A stretch of 64,000 bases of DNA from JAHEJE01 sp965216335 (lineage in GTDB: Bacteria; Pseudomonadota; Alphaproteobacteria; Rhizobiales; Aestuariivirgaceae). The position numbers and the translations under genes are program-made. The stretch spans positions 372,001 to 436,000 of the forward strand of contig OZ244154.1 of assembly GCA_965216335.1 (NCBI GenBank), given 5' to 3'. The notes under the pieces are model-generated. The model was not told the origin of the DNA, did no database searches, and was given only the letters and a program-made list of their open reading frames with translations. Shown here one piece after another: positions 26,348 through 35,244 of the stretch; the first letter of the stretch is position 1, and the number at the start of each line of letters is the position of its first letter.

Positions 26348-28168
26348 TCAGCCGGTTCTTCCACCCGCGATCCTGTCGGCCATGTCCGCACCAAGCCACC
26401 GCTGCATGGCCGCGACGGCAAACTCCTTGGCACCGAGCAGTCCGGTGTCATAGGCGCCGCTCTCAAGCCCCTCCTGAACCGACTCGATCAGCCCGGTGTC
26501 CTCGGCGCCCACCTGGTAGTTGATCCGGATGTTCAGCTTGCGCACAACTCGCAGCTGGCGATCGGTTGTCGGCAGGCCGTAGCCGCGGTATCGCAACTCG
26601 CTGGTACCCGGGCCGGTCGGGACGACATGGAAGTAGTCGATCATGTCAGGGTACACATCGAAGGCCACGTCGGGATACAGGACGAAATAAGACCACCTGC
26701 GGCGCTGTTCCGGCGGCAGGTGCTCCTGGTCCGGCAGCAGCGAACCGTAATGCCGCCCGGACCAGCCCTTGGGTTTTTCGCGCATGTCGTGGCTCAGCCG
26801 GATCAGCCGCTGATCGTCGAATGGCTGGCGGTCGTATTTCATGCCCATCAGGCTGAACAGGCCGGGGTGCCCGGTCGGGAAATGATAGTCTTCCAAATAG
26901 TTGTCCCACACGTTCTTCCAATCGGCCCGGACCGGCTCGCGGTCTTCATCGTAGAGGCTGGTCATGTCTTCAAATCGATAGGGCGCCAGCTCATCGGCGA
27001 CCGGCGCGAAGCGTTCCGCCACGCTGGCGCCGCCATGCTTGAAACGAATGAAGACGAAACCGAGGAAGACCTCGCATTCGACCGGCTTGAGGCCGAATTT
27101 GCCGCTATCGAACGGCGGAAAGGCCTTTTGCGCCGCGATCGCCTTCAACGTGCCTTTGTCGTCGAAACCCCAGGAGTGATAAGGGCACCTGATCAATCCG
27201 GCGCAGTTTCCCTGACCCGAAACGACGGCGTGCGCCCGATGTGGGCAGACATTGTGGAAGGCCCGGATGAGGCCGTCTTCGCCACGGATGACAAATGCCC
27301 GCTTGCCCAGCCCGTCGAACGTCTCGAAGTCGCCGGCGTCCGGGATGTCGTTCTGATGGCAGACAATCTGCCAGGCGGGCAGGTGAACCCGCTCGACTTC
27401 AGCTTCGTAGAAGTCTTGGTCGCAATAGGTCCAGGCCGGCAGGGTGATCGGCAAGCCCTCTTCTGCCTCAGCTACCGGCTGTTTGTCTGGTGCTTGCGTG
27501 GGTGAGCGCCGGGCAAAGGTTTTCGGCAACACACTCTTCAAAAACAGTTCGCAGGTTTCGATGGCCGCAGTACGGTTGAAGCGCTCCTGTTCGACCAGGA
27601 TGTCCTGCCACAGGACATCCAACAGGCCGCAGAGGCCCTTCGCCAGCGCATGCGGATTGTTCGGCGAGTCTTCGTTGGCGCAGGCCTGCTCGATCAGGTC
27701 CTGAACGCAATAGAGATGAAACGCTTCAACGGAACTGCAGACCGCGACGTATTCGCTGCGCGCCGGGGCTTCGCCCCAAAAGGAGTACCACACAGCAACC
27801 TTGGCAGGCTCGCAGACTGTGGGATCGAAGGATGCGGCGACCAGTCTCAGCAATCTGTTCGCCAAACAATCCTGCTGATCCTCAATTGCGGCCCGGACAA
27901 CTGCAACGAACTCATCCATCACGGCCTGCAGGGTCGCCGTCAACAGTTGCTGTTTCGAATTGAAATGGAAATTCACCATACCCGCCGTCAGTCCGGCGCG
28001 CGTGGCAACATTGTGCACCGTCGTGCGCGAAAGCCCCTCTGCGGCTATGCATTGAATCGTCGCCCGGATCAATTGCTCCCGCCGAACCTGTGGCAGTTCA
28101 CGCACATTTGACGCCCTGCGGGTTGGTGTTTCTCCTGCATCGCTGTTTGGCGGGACAACTTTTGTCAT
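26348..28168 (-). CDS. TetR/BetI-type regulator fused to a Rieske oxygenase
   Basis: 606 residues in one uninterrupted frame from ATG 28168 (GAGGGTG four bases upstream). Residues about 28-215 form a BetI-like TetR regulator: DNA-binding helices TTVHNVATRAGLTAGMVNFHF, then an all-helical ligand domain. A Pro/Ala/Glu linker (about 217-240) leads to a complete Rieske oxygenase beginning LPAWTYCDQDFYEAE. It has 2Fe-2S ligands C308-x-H310 and C328-x2-H331 and an iron site DNYLEDYHFPTGHPGLFS (His429, His434). There is no ATG and no good ribosome site at the junction. Each half is about normal length. This fusion is not one I know as standard; it could couple sensing and oxidation of one ligand. 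A palindrome lies upstream. Confidence 0.88.
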   Translation of the reverse strand: MTKVVPPNSDAGETPTRRASNVRELPQVRREQLIRATIQCIAAEGLSRTTVHNVATRAGLTAGMVNFHFNSKQQLLTATLQAVMDEFVAVVRAAIEDQQDCLANRLLRLVAASFDPTVCEPAKVAVWYSFWGEAPARSEYVAVCSSVEAFHLYCVQDLIEQACANEDSPNNPHALAKGLCGLLDVLWQDILVEQERFNRTAAIETCELFLKSVLPKTFARRSPTQAPDKQPVAEAEEGLPITLPAWTYCDQDFYEAEVERVHLPAWQIVCHQNDIPDAGDFETFDGLGKRAFVIRGEDGLIRAFHNVCPHRAHAVVSGQGNCAGLIRCPYHSWGFDDKGTLKAIAAQKAFPPFDSGKFGLKPVECEVFLGFVFIRFKHGGASVAERFAPVADELAPYRFEDMTSLYDEDREPVRADWKNVWDNYLEDYHFPTGHPGLFSLMGMKYDRQPFDDQRLIRLSHDMREKPKGWSGRHYGSLLPDQEHLPPEQRRRWSYFVLYPDVAFDVYPDMIDYFHVVPTGPGTSELRYRGYGLPTTDRQLRVVRKLNIRINYQVGAEDTGLIESVQEGLESGAYDTGLLGAKEFAVAAMQRWLGADMADRIAGGRTG

Positions 28169-28200
28169 GTCACCCTCTGCTGATTGGTTCGGACACTTAT

Positions 28201-28214
28201 TAAACACATGTTTA
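28201..28214. promoter_or_regulatory. palindrome, candidate TetR-family operator
   Basis: TAAACACATGTTTA, with arms TAAACA/TGTTTA around CA, lies in the 102-base gap between the divergent regulator-Rieske fusion and the aminotransferase gene. Its place and form suit an operator for the fusion's TetR domain. Confidence 0.5.
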
Positions 28215-28270
28215 GCCGATCTTGACAGGCACAGCAAGTTATCGAATAGTCATTCAATTGGGGGGCCGCG

Positions 28271-29674
28271 ATGAACCTTGATCTGACACGTAACAGCTAC
28301 GACACAATCGCCTTGACGGAAATGGACAAGGCGCATCATGTCCATCCCTGGCAGCATTTCGCGACAATGGACAGCGACGGCCCGGTGATCATCGCCTCTG
28401 CGGACGGCGTTCACCTGGAGGACACCAGCGGGCGGAGGCTCCTCGACGGCATTGCCGGCATGTGGTGCGTGAACGCAGGCTACGGCCGCCACGAAATCGT
28501 TCAAGCCATGACCGAACAGGCCATGCGCCTGCCATACTCCAACACCTTCACCGATGTCAGCAATCCGCCGGCCGCGGAGCTCTCGGCAAAGCTGGCCGGG
28601 TTGGCGCCTGACGGCATCGGCCATGTGTGCTTCACCACGTCCGGATCGGCTGGAAACGACACAGCGGTCCGGCTGGCGCACTACTATCACTCGCGGCGCG
28701 GCAAGCCGTCCAAGCGACACGTGATCTGCCGCATGGATGCCTACCACGGCTCGACCTATCTCGGCTCGTCGCTCGGCAATCGCGTCGGAGACCGCTCGCC
28801 GCATCTCCGGTACGAGGAGGACTGGATCCACCATTTGTCGTCGCCGAACCCTTACCGCCGGCCCGACGGGGTCAGCGAGGAGGCATTTCTGGATTTCCTG
28901 GTTGCCGAATTCGAGGCCAAGATCGAGGAGCTTGGCGCGGATAACGTGGCACTGTTCGTAGCCGAGCCGGTTCAAGGCTCCGGCGGAGTAATCGTTCCGC
29001 CGCAGGGATATCACGCCGCCTTCAAACGGGTCTGCGAGGCACACGATATTCTGTACGCCGCCGATGAAGTGGTAACGGCATTCGGCCGCCTGGGGCACTT
29101 CTTTGCATCCGAGGACGAGTTCGGCATGGTGCCGGACATCATCATCACCGCCAAGGGGTTGACCTCGGCCTACTTCCCGCTGGGTGCCGTGCTGTTCAGC
29201 GATGCGATGTATGACGCCATGGCCGGCGGCCAGAACGGTGAAATCGATCCAGGCGACTATTTTCCGCACGGCTTTACCTTTTCCGGCCATCCGATCGGTT
29301 GCGCGGCGGCCCTGAAGAACATCGAGATCATCGAGAGGGAAGACCTCCTGGCCAATGCCCGCGATGTCGGCGACTACTTCGAGGCGCGCATGAAGACGCT
29401 GGCCGACCTGCCGCTGGTCGGCGATGTGCGCGGTCGCCGCCTGATGGTCTGTGTCGAGTATGTGGCCGACAAGCAGACCAAGGAACTGCTGCCGAACGAG
29501 GTCAATATTTCCAAGCGTATCGTGCGGCATTGCGAACGCAACGGGCTGATGGTCCGCCCGATTGCCCACCTCAACGTGCTCTCGCCACCCCTCACAATTA
29601 CCCGCGATCATGTCGACCAGATCGTCGACACGCTGGGTGAAGCGGTCAGGCAGGTCGCAGCGGAACTGAGCTGA
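28271..29674 (+). CDS. class III PLP aminotransferase, polyamine:pyruvate (SpuC-like) type
   Basis: 467 residues. The N-terminal block MDKAHHVHPWQHF and GIAGMWCVNAGYGR resemble putrescine/polyamine:pyruvate transaminases. PLP-site features are TSGSAGNDTAVRLA (phosphate loop), AADEVVTAFGRLG (Asp to the ring nitrogen) and TAKGLTSAYFPLGA (Schiff-base Lys). Such enzymes oxidise a terminal amine to an aldehyde, passing the amino group to pyruvate. GGGGGG lies upstream of the ATG. It is divergent from the regulator-Rieske fusion and close to a polyamine-type importer, which supports an amine substrate. Beta-alanine or taurine cannot be ruled out. Confidence 0.88.
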   Translation: MNLDLTRNSYDTIALTEMDKAHHVHPWQHFATMDSDGPVIIASADGVHLEDTSGRRLLDGIAGMWCVNAGYGRHEIVQAMTEQAMRLPYSNTFTDVSNPPAAELSAKLAGLAPDGIGHVCFTTSGSAGNDTAVRLAHYYHSRRGKPSKRHVICRMDAYHGSTYLGSSLGNRVGDRSPHLRYEEDWIHHLSSPNPYRRPDGVSEEAFLDFLVAEFEAKIEELGADNVALFVAEPVQGSGGVIVPPQGYHAAFKRVCEAHDILYAADEVVTAFGRLGHFFASEDEFGMVPDIIITAKGLTSAYFPLGAVLFSDAMYDAMAGGQNGEIDPGDYFPHGFTFSGHPIGCAAALKNIEIIEREDLLANARDVGDYFEARMKTLADLPLVGDVRGRRLMVCVEYVADKQTKELLPNEVNISKRIVRHCERNGLMVRPIAHLNVLSPPLTITRDHVDQIVDTLGEAVRQVAAELS

Positions 29675-29686
29675 AAGTGGTCCTGG

Positions 29687-31639
29687 TCAGACGCTGCGGC
29701 CGGCCAGAAGTCCCTCATAGACGGCCTCTTCGGCAGACCGCGGGCTGCGGCAGTCACCAGCCAGCGTGACCGGCAGCCCGCTTGCGCGCAACTCGGCTTC
29801 AATGCCTGTCTCAGGCCGATGTCCCTGCGCGATGACCAGCGTGTCCATGTCTGTGCACTCAATCGCCTCGCCGGACAGCGTGTGCATGAAGAACGCGGTG
29901 TCGCCCATAGCGCCGAAGAACCGGGCATAAGGTACGATCTCGACATTGAGTTTGTGCAGCTGCCCGAGCCAGTGCCAGCGCATGTATTTCTGCAAATTTT
30001 GGCCGGCCATCTCGCCATCGACACATAGCCGAACATGCGATCCTTCGCGGGCAAGTTTCTCCGCAAGACCCAATCCGGTCCAGTCGCAGCGCCAGTCGGC
30101 GATCACCACCGAAGCACCGGGATTGACCTCGCCCTTCAGGACCTGCCAGGCATTGACCGCGTGAACCTCGTCGGCAATGTCGACATCGGGCAGGTAGGGC
30201 GTGGCACCCGTTGCCATGATGATCGCATCGGGTCGAAGCGCTTCGATTTCGGCACGCCCGACACGGGAATTCAGCCTGATCTCGACGCCGGCAAGCTCCA
30301 TTTCGCGGCGCAGATTGGTGATTATGCCGCCAAATTCGGCGCGCCCGGGCAGCAGTTGGGCCAGCAGTGTCTGACCTCCGAGCTGTCCCGTCGCCTCACA
30401 CAGCGTGACGCGATGTCCGCGCCCGGCGGCGACGGCGGCCGCCTTCATGCCCGCCGGCCCGCCGCCGACAACGACGATGTGCCTGGGCGTTTCGGCCCTT
30501 GGTGGAGACTGCAAGTCGCGCTCACGCCCGCTCACCGGGTTCTGTATGCAGGAAATCCGCACGCCCATGTGGTAGTGACCGATACACGCCTGGTTGCAAC
30601 CGATACAGGCGCGAATGTCGTCCAGCCGCCCGGCCATCGCCTTGTTCGCCATGTCGGGATCTGAAATCATCGCGCGTGTCATGCCGCACATGTCAGCCTG
30701 GCCCTGGCTCAGGATTTGCTCGGCCAGTTGGGGCTGATTGATGCGTCCCGCAACGAAGACCGACTTGCGGACCTGGGCCTTTATCGTCCCGGCTTTGGGC
30801 GCGAGATAGGCGTGCCCGATCTGCATCGGCGGCACCACGTGCACCGATCCCGCCAACCCCATCATCGAACCGGTCGTAACGCTCAGGTAATCGAGTTCAG
30901 GTTCCTCATTAAGGCGCTTGCAGATGGCCAGCCAGGCAGTCTCATCCAGTCCATCGGGTTCGAATTCTTCGGCCGACATCCGCATGCCGACAACCTTGTC
31001 CGGCCCGACGGTCCGGCGCGTCGCCTTCAGCATTTCGGTGACAATGCGAAAGCGGTGTTCCGGCGATCCGCCGAACTCGTCGGTGCGGTGGTTGGTCAGC
31101 GGGTTGAGAAACTGGGCGATGAGCATGCCATGACTGGCCGTCAGTTCGACGCCGTCCAACCCGGCCTCGATCATCCGCCCGGCCGCCCTGGCAAAGGCAT
31201 CGATGATGAACCAGACATAGTCATTCGACATTTCCCGCGGCATGCAGTGGAACCGGTGGTCGGGCACCACCGAAGGTGCATAGGCGACCCGCTGGAGGCC
31301 GTCCTGGGCATATGTTATGCGGCCGCCATGGTTGATTTGGCCGAACAGTCTGGTGCCGTGGCGGTGGACGGCGTCGGCCACCTTGCGATAGCCCGGAATG
31401 CAGTCGTCGGAGCTGGCGTCAAGATAATAGGGCGCCGAGACCTCATCGCTGTTCGGACGTGACGATTCCATGACGATCAGGCCGGCGCCGCCGCGTGCCC
31501 TTGCTTCGTGATAGGCAACCATGTCGTCGCCCGGCGCGCCGTTGCGGGCCAGGATCGTCTGGTGCGCTGTGGAGAAAATCCGGTTGCGGATTTCGCAGGC
31601 CCTAATGATGTGCGGCGTGAACAGATGCTTGAAACTCAC
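29687..31639 (-). CDS. trimethylamine-dehydrogenase-like FMN/4Fe-4S/NAD(P)-binding flavoprotein
   Basis: About 650 residues. The start is taken as GTG 31639, nine bases after GGGAGG; GTG 31645 is an alternative, and an upstream ATG extension is low quality. Residues 1 to about 335 are an Old-Yellow-Enzyme barrel (RIFSTAHQT, GQINHGGR, ELTASHGMLIAQFLNP). Next comes the 4Fe-4S cluster CIGCNQACIG ... CIQNP, then Rossmann nucleotide-binding domains (VVVGGGPAGMKAAAVAAGRG). This architecture is that of trimethylamine dehydrogenase, dienoyl-CoA reductase and N-methylproline (stachydrine) demethylases. Beside Rieske oxygenases, oxidative N-demethylation is the likeliest role. It is divergent from the ABC importer. 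Confidence 0.88.
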   Translation of the reverse strand: MSFKHLFTPHIIRACEIRNRIFSTAHQTILARNGAPGDDMVAYHEARARGGAGLIVMESSRPNSDEVSAPYYLDASSDDCIPGYRKVADAVHRHGTRLFGQINHGGRITYAQDGLQRVAYAPSVVPDHRFHCMPREMSNDYVWFIIDAFARAAGRMIEAGLDGVELTASHGMLIAQFLNPLTNHRTDEFGGSPEHRFRIVTEMLKATRRTVGPDKVVGMRMSAEEFEPDGLDETAWLAICKRLNEEPELDYLSVTTGSMMGLAGSVHVVPPMQIGHAYLAPKAGTIKAQVRKSVFVAGRINQPQLAEQILSQGQADMCGMTRAMISDPDMANKAMAGRLDDIRACIGCNQACIGHYHMGVRISCIQNPVSGRERDLQSPPRAETPRHIVVVGGGPAGMKAAAVAAGRGHRVTLCEATGQLGGQTLLAQLLPGRAEFGGIITNLRREMELAGVEIRLNSRVGRAEIEALRPDAIIMATGATPYLPDVDIADEVHAVNAWQVLKGEVNPGASVVIADWRCDWTGLGLAEKLAREGSHVRLCVDGEMAGQNLQKYMRWHWLGQLHKLNVEIVPYARFFGAMGDTAFFMHTLSGEAIECTDMDTLVIAQGHRPETGIEAELRASGLPVTLAGDCRSPRSAEEAVYEGLLAGRSV

Positions 31640-31933
31640 AACCACGTGCCTCCCATCTCGACACAAGCAAACCGAGGTGTCGTGGCTCGGACGCCGGGAG
31701 GGGCAAAAACCTTCCCCAAGGGCACGTTTACTTCGGCTTGACTCTCTGGTTTCAGCCAAACTATCTTTTAAATGACTGTTTAAATAGTCAACCATGAATA
31801 TCCGGGCGACGAAATCCTTTGGCATGCTGGCTTTGGCTCACAAATATCGACACGGGCTGTGCTGACTGCGACCGGGCTTCTGCGCGGTGATGGGGTTCAT
31901 GGGGTCATCTAGTTTCAGGGAGGAAACGGAACA
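31640..31933. promoter_or_regulatory. divergent control region with 18-bp palindrome
   Basis: 294 bases between the flavoprotein (minus) and the importer operon (plus). At 31773-31790 lies TGACTGTTTAAATAGTCA, a palindrome except at one symmetric pair, preceded by a similar degenerate stretch CTATCTTTTAAATGAC (about 31761-31776). It is a good candidate operator for co-control of the two divergent units. No gene is seen; the rest is unremarkable. Confidence 0.55.
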
Positions 31934-33046
31934 ATGAAACTCACAACCCAACTGAAGACGCTGGCCTGCGTCGCCGCTGTAGGGGCGTTGCTCACCGGTC
32001 AGGCGATCGCACAAGAGCGTGTCCTGAAGGTTACCAACTGGGCCGAGTATATCGGCGCCGACACCATTGCAAACTTCGAGAAAGAATACGGCATCAAGGT
32101 CGTCTACGACAACTACGAGTCGGTCGAGGCGATTGACGCCAAACTGCTCGCCGGCGACAGCGGTTATGATGTGGTGTCTCACGCGGCGTCCCAGATCGCC
32201 CGTCTGATCAAGGCCGGAGGCATTCTGCAGCCGATCGACAAATCGAAGCTGGACAATTTCAAGAACATCGACGGGGCCGTGATGGCCCAGTTGTCCAGCA
32301 AGTGGGACCCGGACAACAAGTACGTTGTTCCCTTTATGTGGGGCACGCACGGGGTTACCTACAACAAGGAGCTGGTGCTTGAGACCTACCCCGATGCACC
32401 AATCGGCTCGATCGACATGATTTTCGATCCCAAGCACATGAAGGAACTCGCCAAGTGCGGTGTCTCGTTCCTTGATTCACCGACCGACATGATCCCGATG
32501 GCTCTGGCCCACCTGGGCCTGCCGCCGGATTCAACCAAGAAGGCCGATTACGAGAAGGTCGGCGCGCTGCTTAAGGAAATCCGCCCGTACGTCAAGACGT
32601 TCGACAACTACGCCTACCAGAGGATGCCCCAGAAGGAATTCTGTGTATCGACGACCTGGGGTCCCGACGGACTGCTGGCGATGTCCGGTGCCGAGGAGGC
32701 CAAGACCGGCGTGGTGCTCGATTTCTTCCTTCCGGAAGGCAAGGGCAAGGCGAACTTCTGGGTTGATGGCTGGGTTATTCCCGCCGATGCCAAAAACGTC
32801 GAGGAAGCGCATCTGTTCCTCAACTACATGATGCGCCCGGAAGTGGCCGCCGGCGACAGCAACACCACCTGGTACGCCTCGGCAAACGTTGCGGCCAAGC
32901 CGATGATCGACAAGGCCGTAACCTCAAGTCCTGCTGCCTATCCGACACCGGAACAGGTGGCCGACATGTATACGCTGAACCCGTTGCCGCCGAAGGTTGA
33001 AAAGGTTCGCACGCGAACCTGGACCGACTTCAAGGCCGCCAACTAG
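31934..33046 (+). CDS. potF: polyamine-type ABC transporter periplasmic binding protein (PotF/SpuD-like)
   Basis: 370 residues with a Sec signal peptide (residues 1-26, cleaved at AIA-Q). The mature start VLKVTNWAEYIGADTIANF and YDVVSHAAS match putrescine/spermidine binding proteins, whose Trp and acidic residues clasp diamines. AGGGAGGAAA precedes the ATG. It heads a four-gene importer operon. A stem-loop follows the gene, common after binding-protein genes that are expressed more than the rest. The true ligand may be a methylated or other amine given the neighbouring genes. Confidence 0.9.
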   Translation: MKLTTQLKTLACVAAVGALLTGQAIAQERVLKVTNWAEYIGADTIANFEKEYGIKVVYDNYESVEAIDAKLLAGDSGYDVVSHAASQIARLIKAGGILQPIDKSKLDNFKNIDGAVMAQLSSKWDPDNKYVVPFMWGTHGVTYNKELVLETYPDAPIGSIDMIFDPKHMKELAKCGVSFLDSPTDMIPMALAHLGLPPDSTKKADYEKVGALLKEIRPYVKTFDNYAYQRMPQKEFCVSTTWGPDGLLAMSGAEEAKTGVVLDFFLPEGKGKANFWVDGWVIPADAKNVEEAHLFLNYMMRPEVAAGDSNTTWYASANVAAKPMIDKAVTSSPAAYPTPEQVADMYTLNPLPPKVEKVRTRTWTDFKAAN

Positions 33047-33065
33047 GCCGCGATTGGGCACCCTG

Positions 33066-33101
33066 GTTGCATCCCCGGCGCGCAAGTTGCCGGGGTGCAA
33101 C
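33066..33101 (+). promoter_or_regulatory. intercistronic stem-loop after the binding-protein gene
   Basis: GTTGCATCCCCGGC (33066-33079) pairs with GCCGGGGTGCAAC (33089-33101), with one bulged T. It lacks a T run, so it more likely protects the 3' end of the potF message or partly terminates than fully stops transcription. Confidence 0.6.
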
Positions 33102-33135
33102 TCTTCAAAGCGCGCAATCAAGGACGAGGTTCAGT

Positions 33136-34281
33136 ATGGCCGGTGATCCGACCGCCAGCGACATGCCATGGCTTGACACCGACGCTGAGCCGATGGTTCG
33201 CGTCAGGGGGGTAACGAAGAAGTTCGGCGAGGTCACGGCCGTAGACAACATCGACCTCGATATTTACCGGGGCGAACTCTTTTGCCTGCTCGGCGGTTCC
33301 GGGTGCGGCAAGACCACCTTGCTTCGGATGCTGGCCGGTTTTGAAGCGCCCACCTCGGGCACGATCCTGATCGATGGCAGCGACATGTCGACGGTGCCGC
33401 CCTATGAGCGCCCGACGAACATGATGTTTCAGAGCTACGCGCTGTTCCCGCACATGACGGTGGAAAAGAACATCGCCTTCGGACTGAAACAGGACAAGCT
33501 GCCGAACGATGAAATCGACCACAAGGTCCACGAAGTACTAAAGCTGGTTGAGCTCCAGGACTACAAGAAGCGCAAGCCGCAACAGCTGTCCGGCGGGCAA
33601 CGCCAGCGAGTGGCGCTGGCGCGGGCGCTGGTCAAGGAACCCAAACTCCTGCTGCTCGACGAGCCGCTCGGTGCGCTGGACAAGAAGCTGCGCGAGCAAA
33701 CCCAGTTCGAGCTTGCCAATATTCAGGAACAGGTCGGCATCACCTTCGTTGTCGTGACCCACGATCAGGAAGAGGCAATGACGCTGTCCAGCCGGATTGC
33801 GGTGATGGATGCCGGCAAGCTGGCACAGATCGGCACGCCGACCGAAATCTACGAATTCCCCGAAACGCGCTTCGTTGCCGATTTCATTGGGTCGGCGAAC
33901 ATCCTGGAAGGCAAGGTTACCGAAAACAGCCGGGACCATGTCCGGGTCGAAACCGATCTTGGTGAGGTCTACATCGACCACGGGCAGTCGGTGAAGGAAG
34001 ACAGCCGGGTGTGGATCGCCATACGCCCGGAAAAGATGCACCTGAGCAAGACGGCACCGAAGGGACGCAAGTCCACCTCCAACCGGGCGACCGGAAAGGT
34101 CGATGACATTGGTTACCTGGGCAATACGTCCATCTACAAGATCCGTCTCGACAACGGTCTGATCGTTGACGTCACGGCGCCCAATCAGATCAGGCCCAAG
34201 AGCCGGACCCATCAGATCACGTGGGAGGACACCGTCTATCTCAGCTGGGATCCGTCAAGCGCGATGTTGCTGAAGACATGA
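33136..34281 (+). CDS. potG: polyamine-type ABC transporter ATPase (PotG-like)
   Basis: 381 residues from ATG 33136 with GAGG upstream. Walker A GGSGCGKTT, Q-loop MFQSYALFPHMTV, signature LSGGQRQRVALARAL, Walker B LLLLDEPLGALD and His switch VVVTHDQEEA are all intact. A C-terminal TOBE domain follows (about 280-381). It powers uptake of the ligand delivered by the upstream binding protein. Its stop overlaps the start of the next permease (ATGA). Confidence 0.93.
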   Translation: MAGDPTASDMPWLDTDAEPMVRVRGVTKKFGEVTAVDNIDLDIYRGELFCLLGGSGCGKTTLLRMLAGFEAPTSGTILIDGSDMSTVPPYERPTNMMFQSYALFPHMTVEKNIAFGLKQDKLPNDEIDHKVHEVLKLVELQDYKKRKPQQLSGGQRQRVALARALVKEPKLLLLDEPLGALDKKLREQTQFELANIQEQVGITFVVVTHDQEEAMTLSSRIAVMDAGKLAQIGTPTEIYEFPETRFVADFIGSANILEGKVTENSRDHVRVETDLGEVYIDHGQSVKEDSRVWIAIRPEKMHLSKTAPKGRKSTSNRATGKVDDIGYLGNTSIYKIRLDNGLIVDVTAPNQIRPKSRTHQITWEDTVYLSWDPSSAMLLKT

Positions 34282-35240
34282 GCGTGGACACGGGCAACAC
34301 GGCCACGGGTTCGGCGGCGGAGCCGGAAGGCATTCTTCGCAGGCTCGCCCGGCGCGCGCAGACCGGATGGCGTTCCATCGTCGTGTTCATCCCCTATGCC
34401 TGGCTGCTGATCTTCTTCCTGCTGCCGTTTTTCATCGTTGCCAAGATCAGTCTGGCGGAGATCGTCATCGCCAGCCCACCGTTCTCCAGCATGATCGAGT
34501 GGACCGATGAAGGCGTCATGAACATCCGTCTGGTGTTCGACAACTTCGTCTACATCCTGACCGACAACCTGTACTACCGGACCTATTTCAACTCTTTGAA
34601 GATCTCGGTCATATCGACTATTGCCTGTCTGTTGATCGGTTATCCCATGGCCTATGGCATCGTCCGCTCAGGGCCTGTCGCCAAGCGACTGTTGCTGTTT
34701 GCGATCATACTGCCGTTCTGGACGTCGTTCCTGCTGCGCGTGTACGCCTGGATGGGCCTTCTGGCCGATCGCGGGACGATAAACAATCTGCTGATGTCGC
34801 TGGGGCTGATCGATGAGCCTATCCGCATGCTGTACACCGAGTTCGCTGTCTATGTCGGCATCGTGTACACCTATCTGCCGTTCATGATCCTGCCGCTGTA
34901 CGCCAACATGGAGCGGCTCGACAACACCTTGACCGAGGCGGCGGCGGATCTCGGTTCGCGCCCTGCGAACACATTTGTGAAAGTCACGTTGCCGCTGACT
35001 GTTCCCGGTATCATCGCCGGCTCTTTGCTCGTGTTCATTCCCGCGACTGGCGAGTATGTCATCCCGGACCTGCTCGGCGGCGGTAACGTGCTGATGATCG
35101 GACGGCTGCTGTTCAATGAGTTTTCGGCCAATACTGACTGGCCGGTCGCCTCGGCGGTCGCCATCGTGCTGCTGGTCCTGCTGGTGCTGCCGATGACGAT
35201 CTACCAGTACTACCAGGGCAAGGCGGCAGAGGAGCAGTAG
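34278..35240 (+). CDS. potH: polyamine-type ABC transporter permease 1 (PotH-like)
   Basis: 320 residues, translationally coupled to the ATPase gene by an ATGA overlap. A cytoplasmic N-terminus of about 30 residues precedes six membrane segments. The EAA loop that contacts the ATPase is LTEAAADLGSRPANTFVKVTLP written in two blocks, near residues 210-235. It is the first of a permease pair, as in Pot importers. Confidence 0.92.
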   Translation: MSVDTGNTATGSAAEPEGILRRLARRAQTGWRSIVVFIPYAWLLIFFLLPFFIVAKISLAEIVIASPPFSSMIEWTDEGVMNIRLVFDNFVYILTDNLYYRTYFNSLKISVISTIACLLIGYPMAYGIVRSGPVAKRLLLFAIILPFWTSFLLRVYAWMGLLADRGTINNLLMSLGLIDEPIRMLYTEFAVYVGIVYTYLPFMILPLYANMERLDNTLTEAAADLGSRPANTFVKVTLPLTVPGIIAGSLLVFIPATGEYVIPDLLGGGNVLMIGRLLFNEFSANTDWPVASAVAIVLLVLLVLPMTIYQYYQGKAAEEQ

Positions 35241-35244
35241 ATCC

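Noticed and set aside
24750..31639. Firm assignment of the island to stachydrine (proline betaine) degradation
   Set aside because: Rieske and TMADH-like genes fit, but the aminotransferase, cupin and Pot-type importer do not belong to that pathway as I know it; left as unknown amine.
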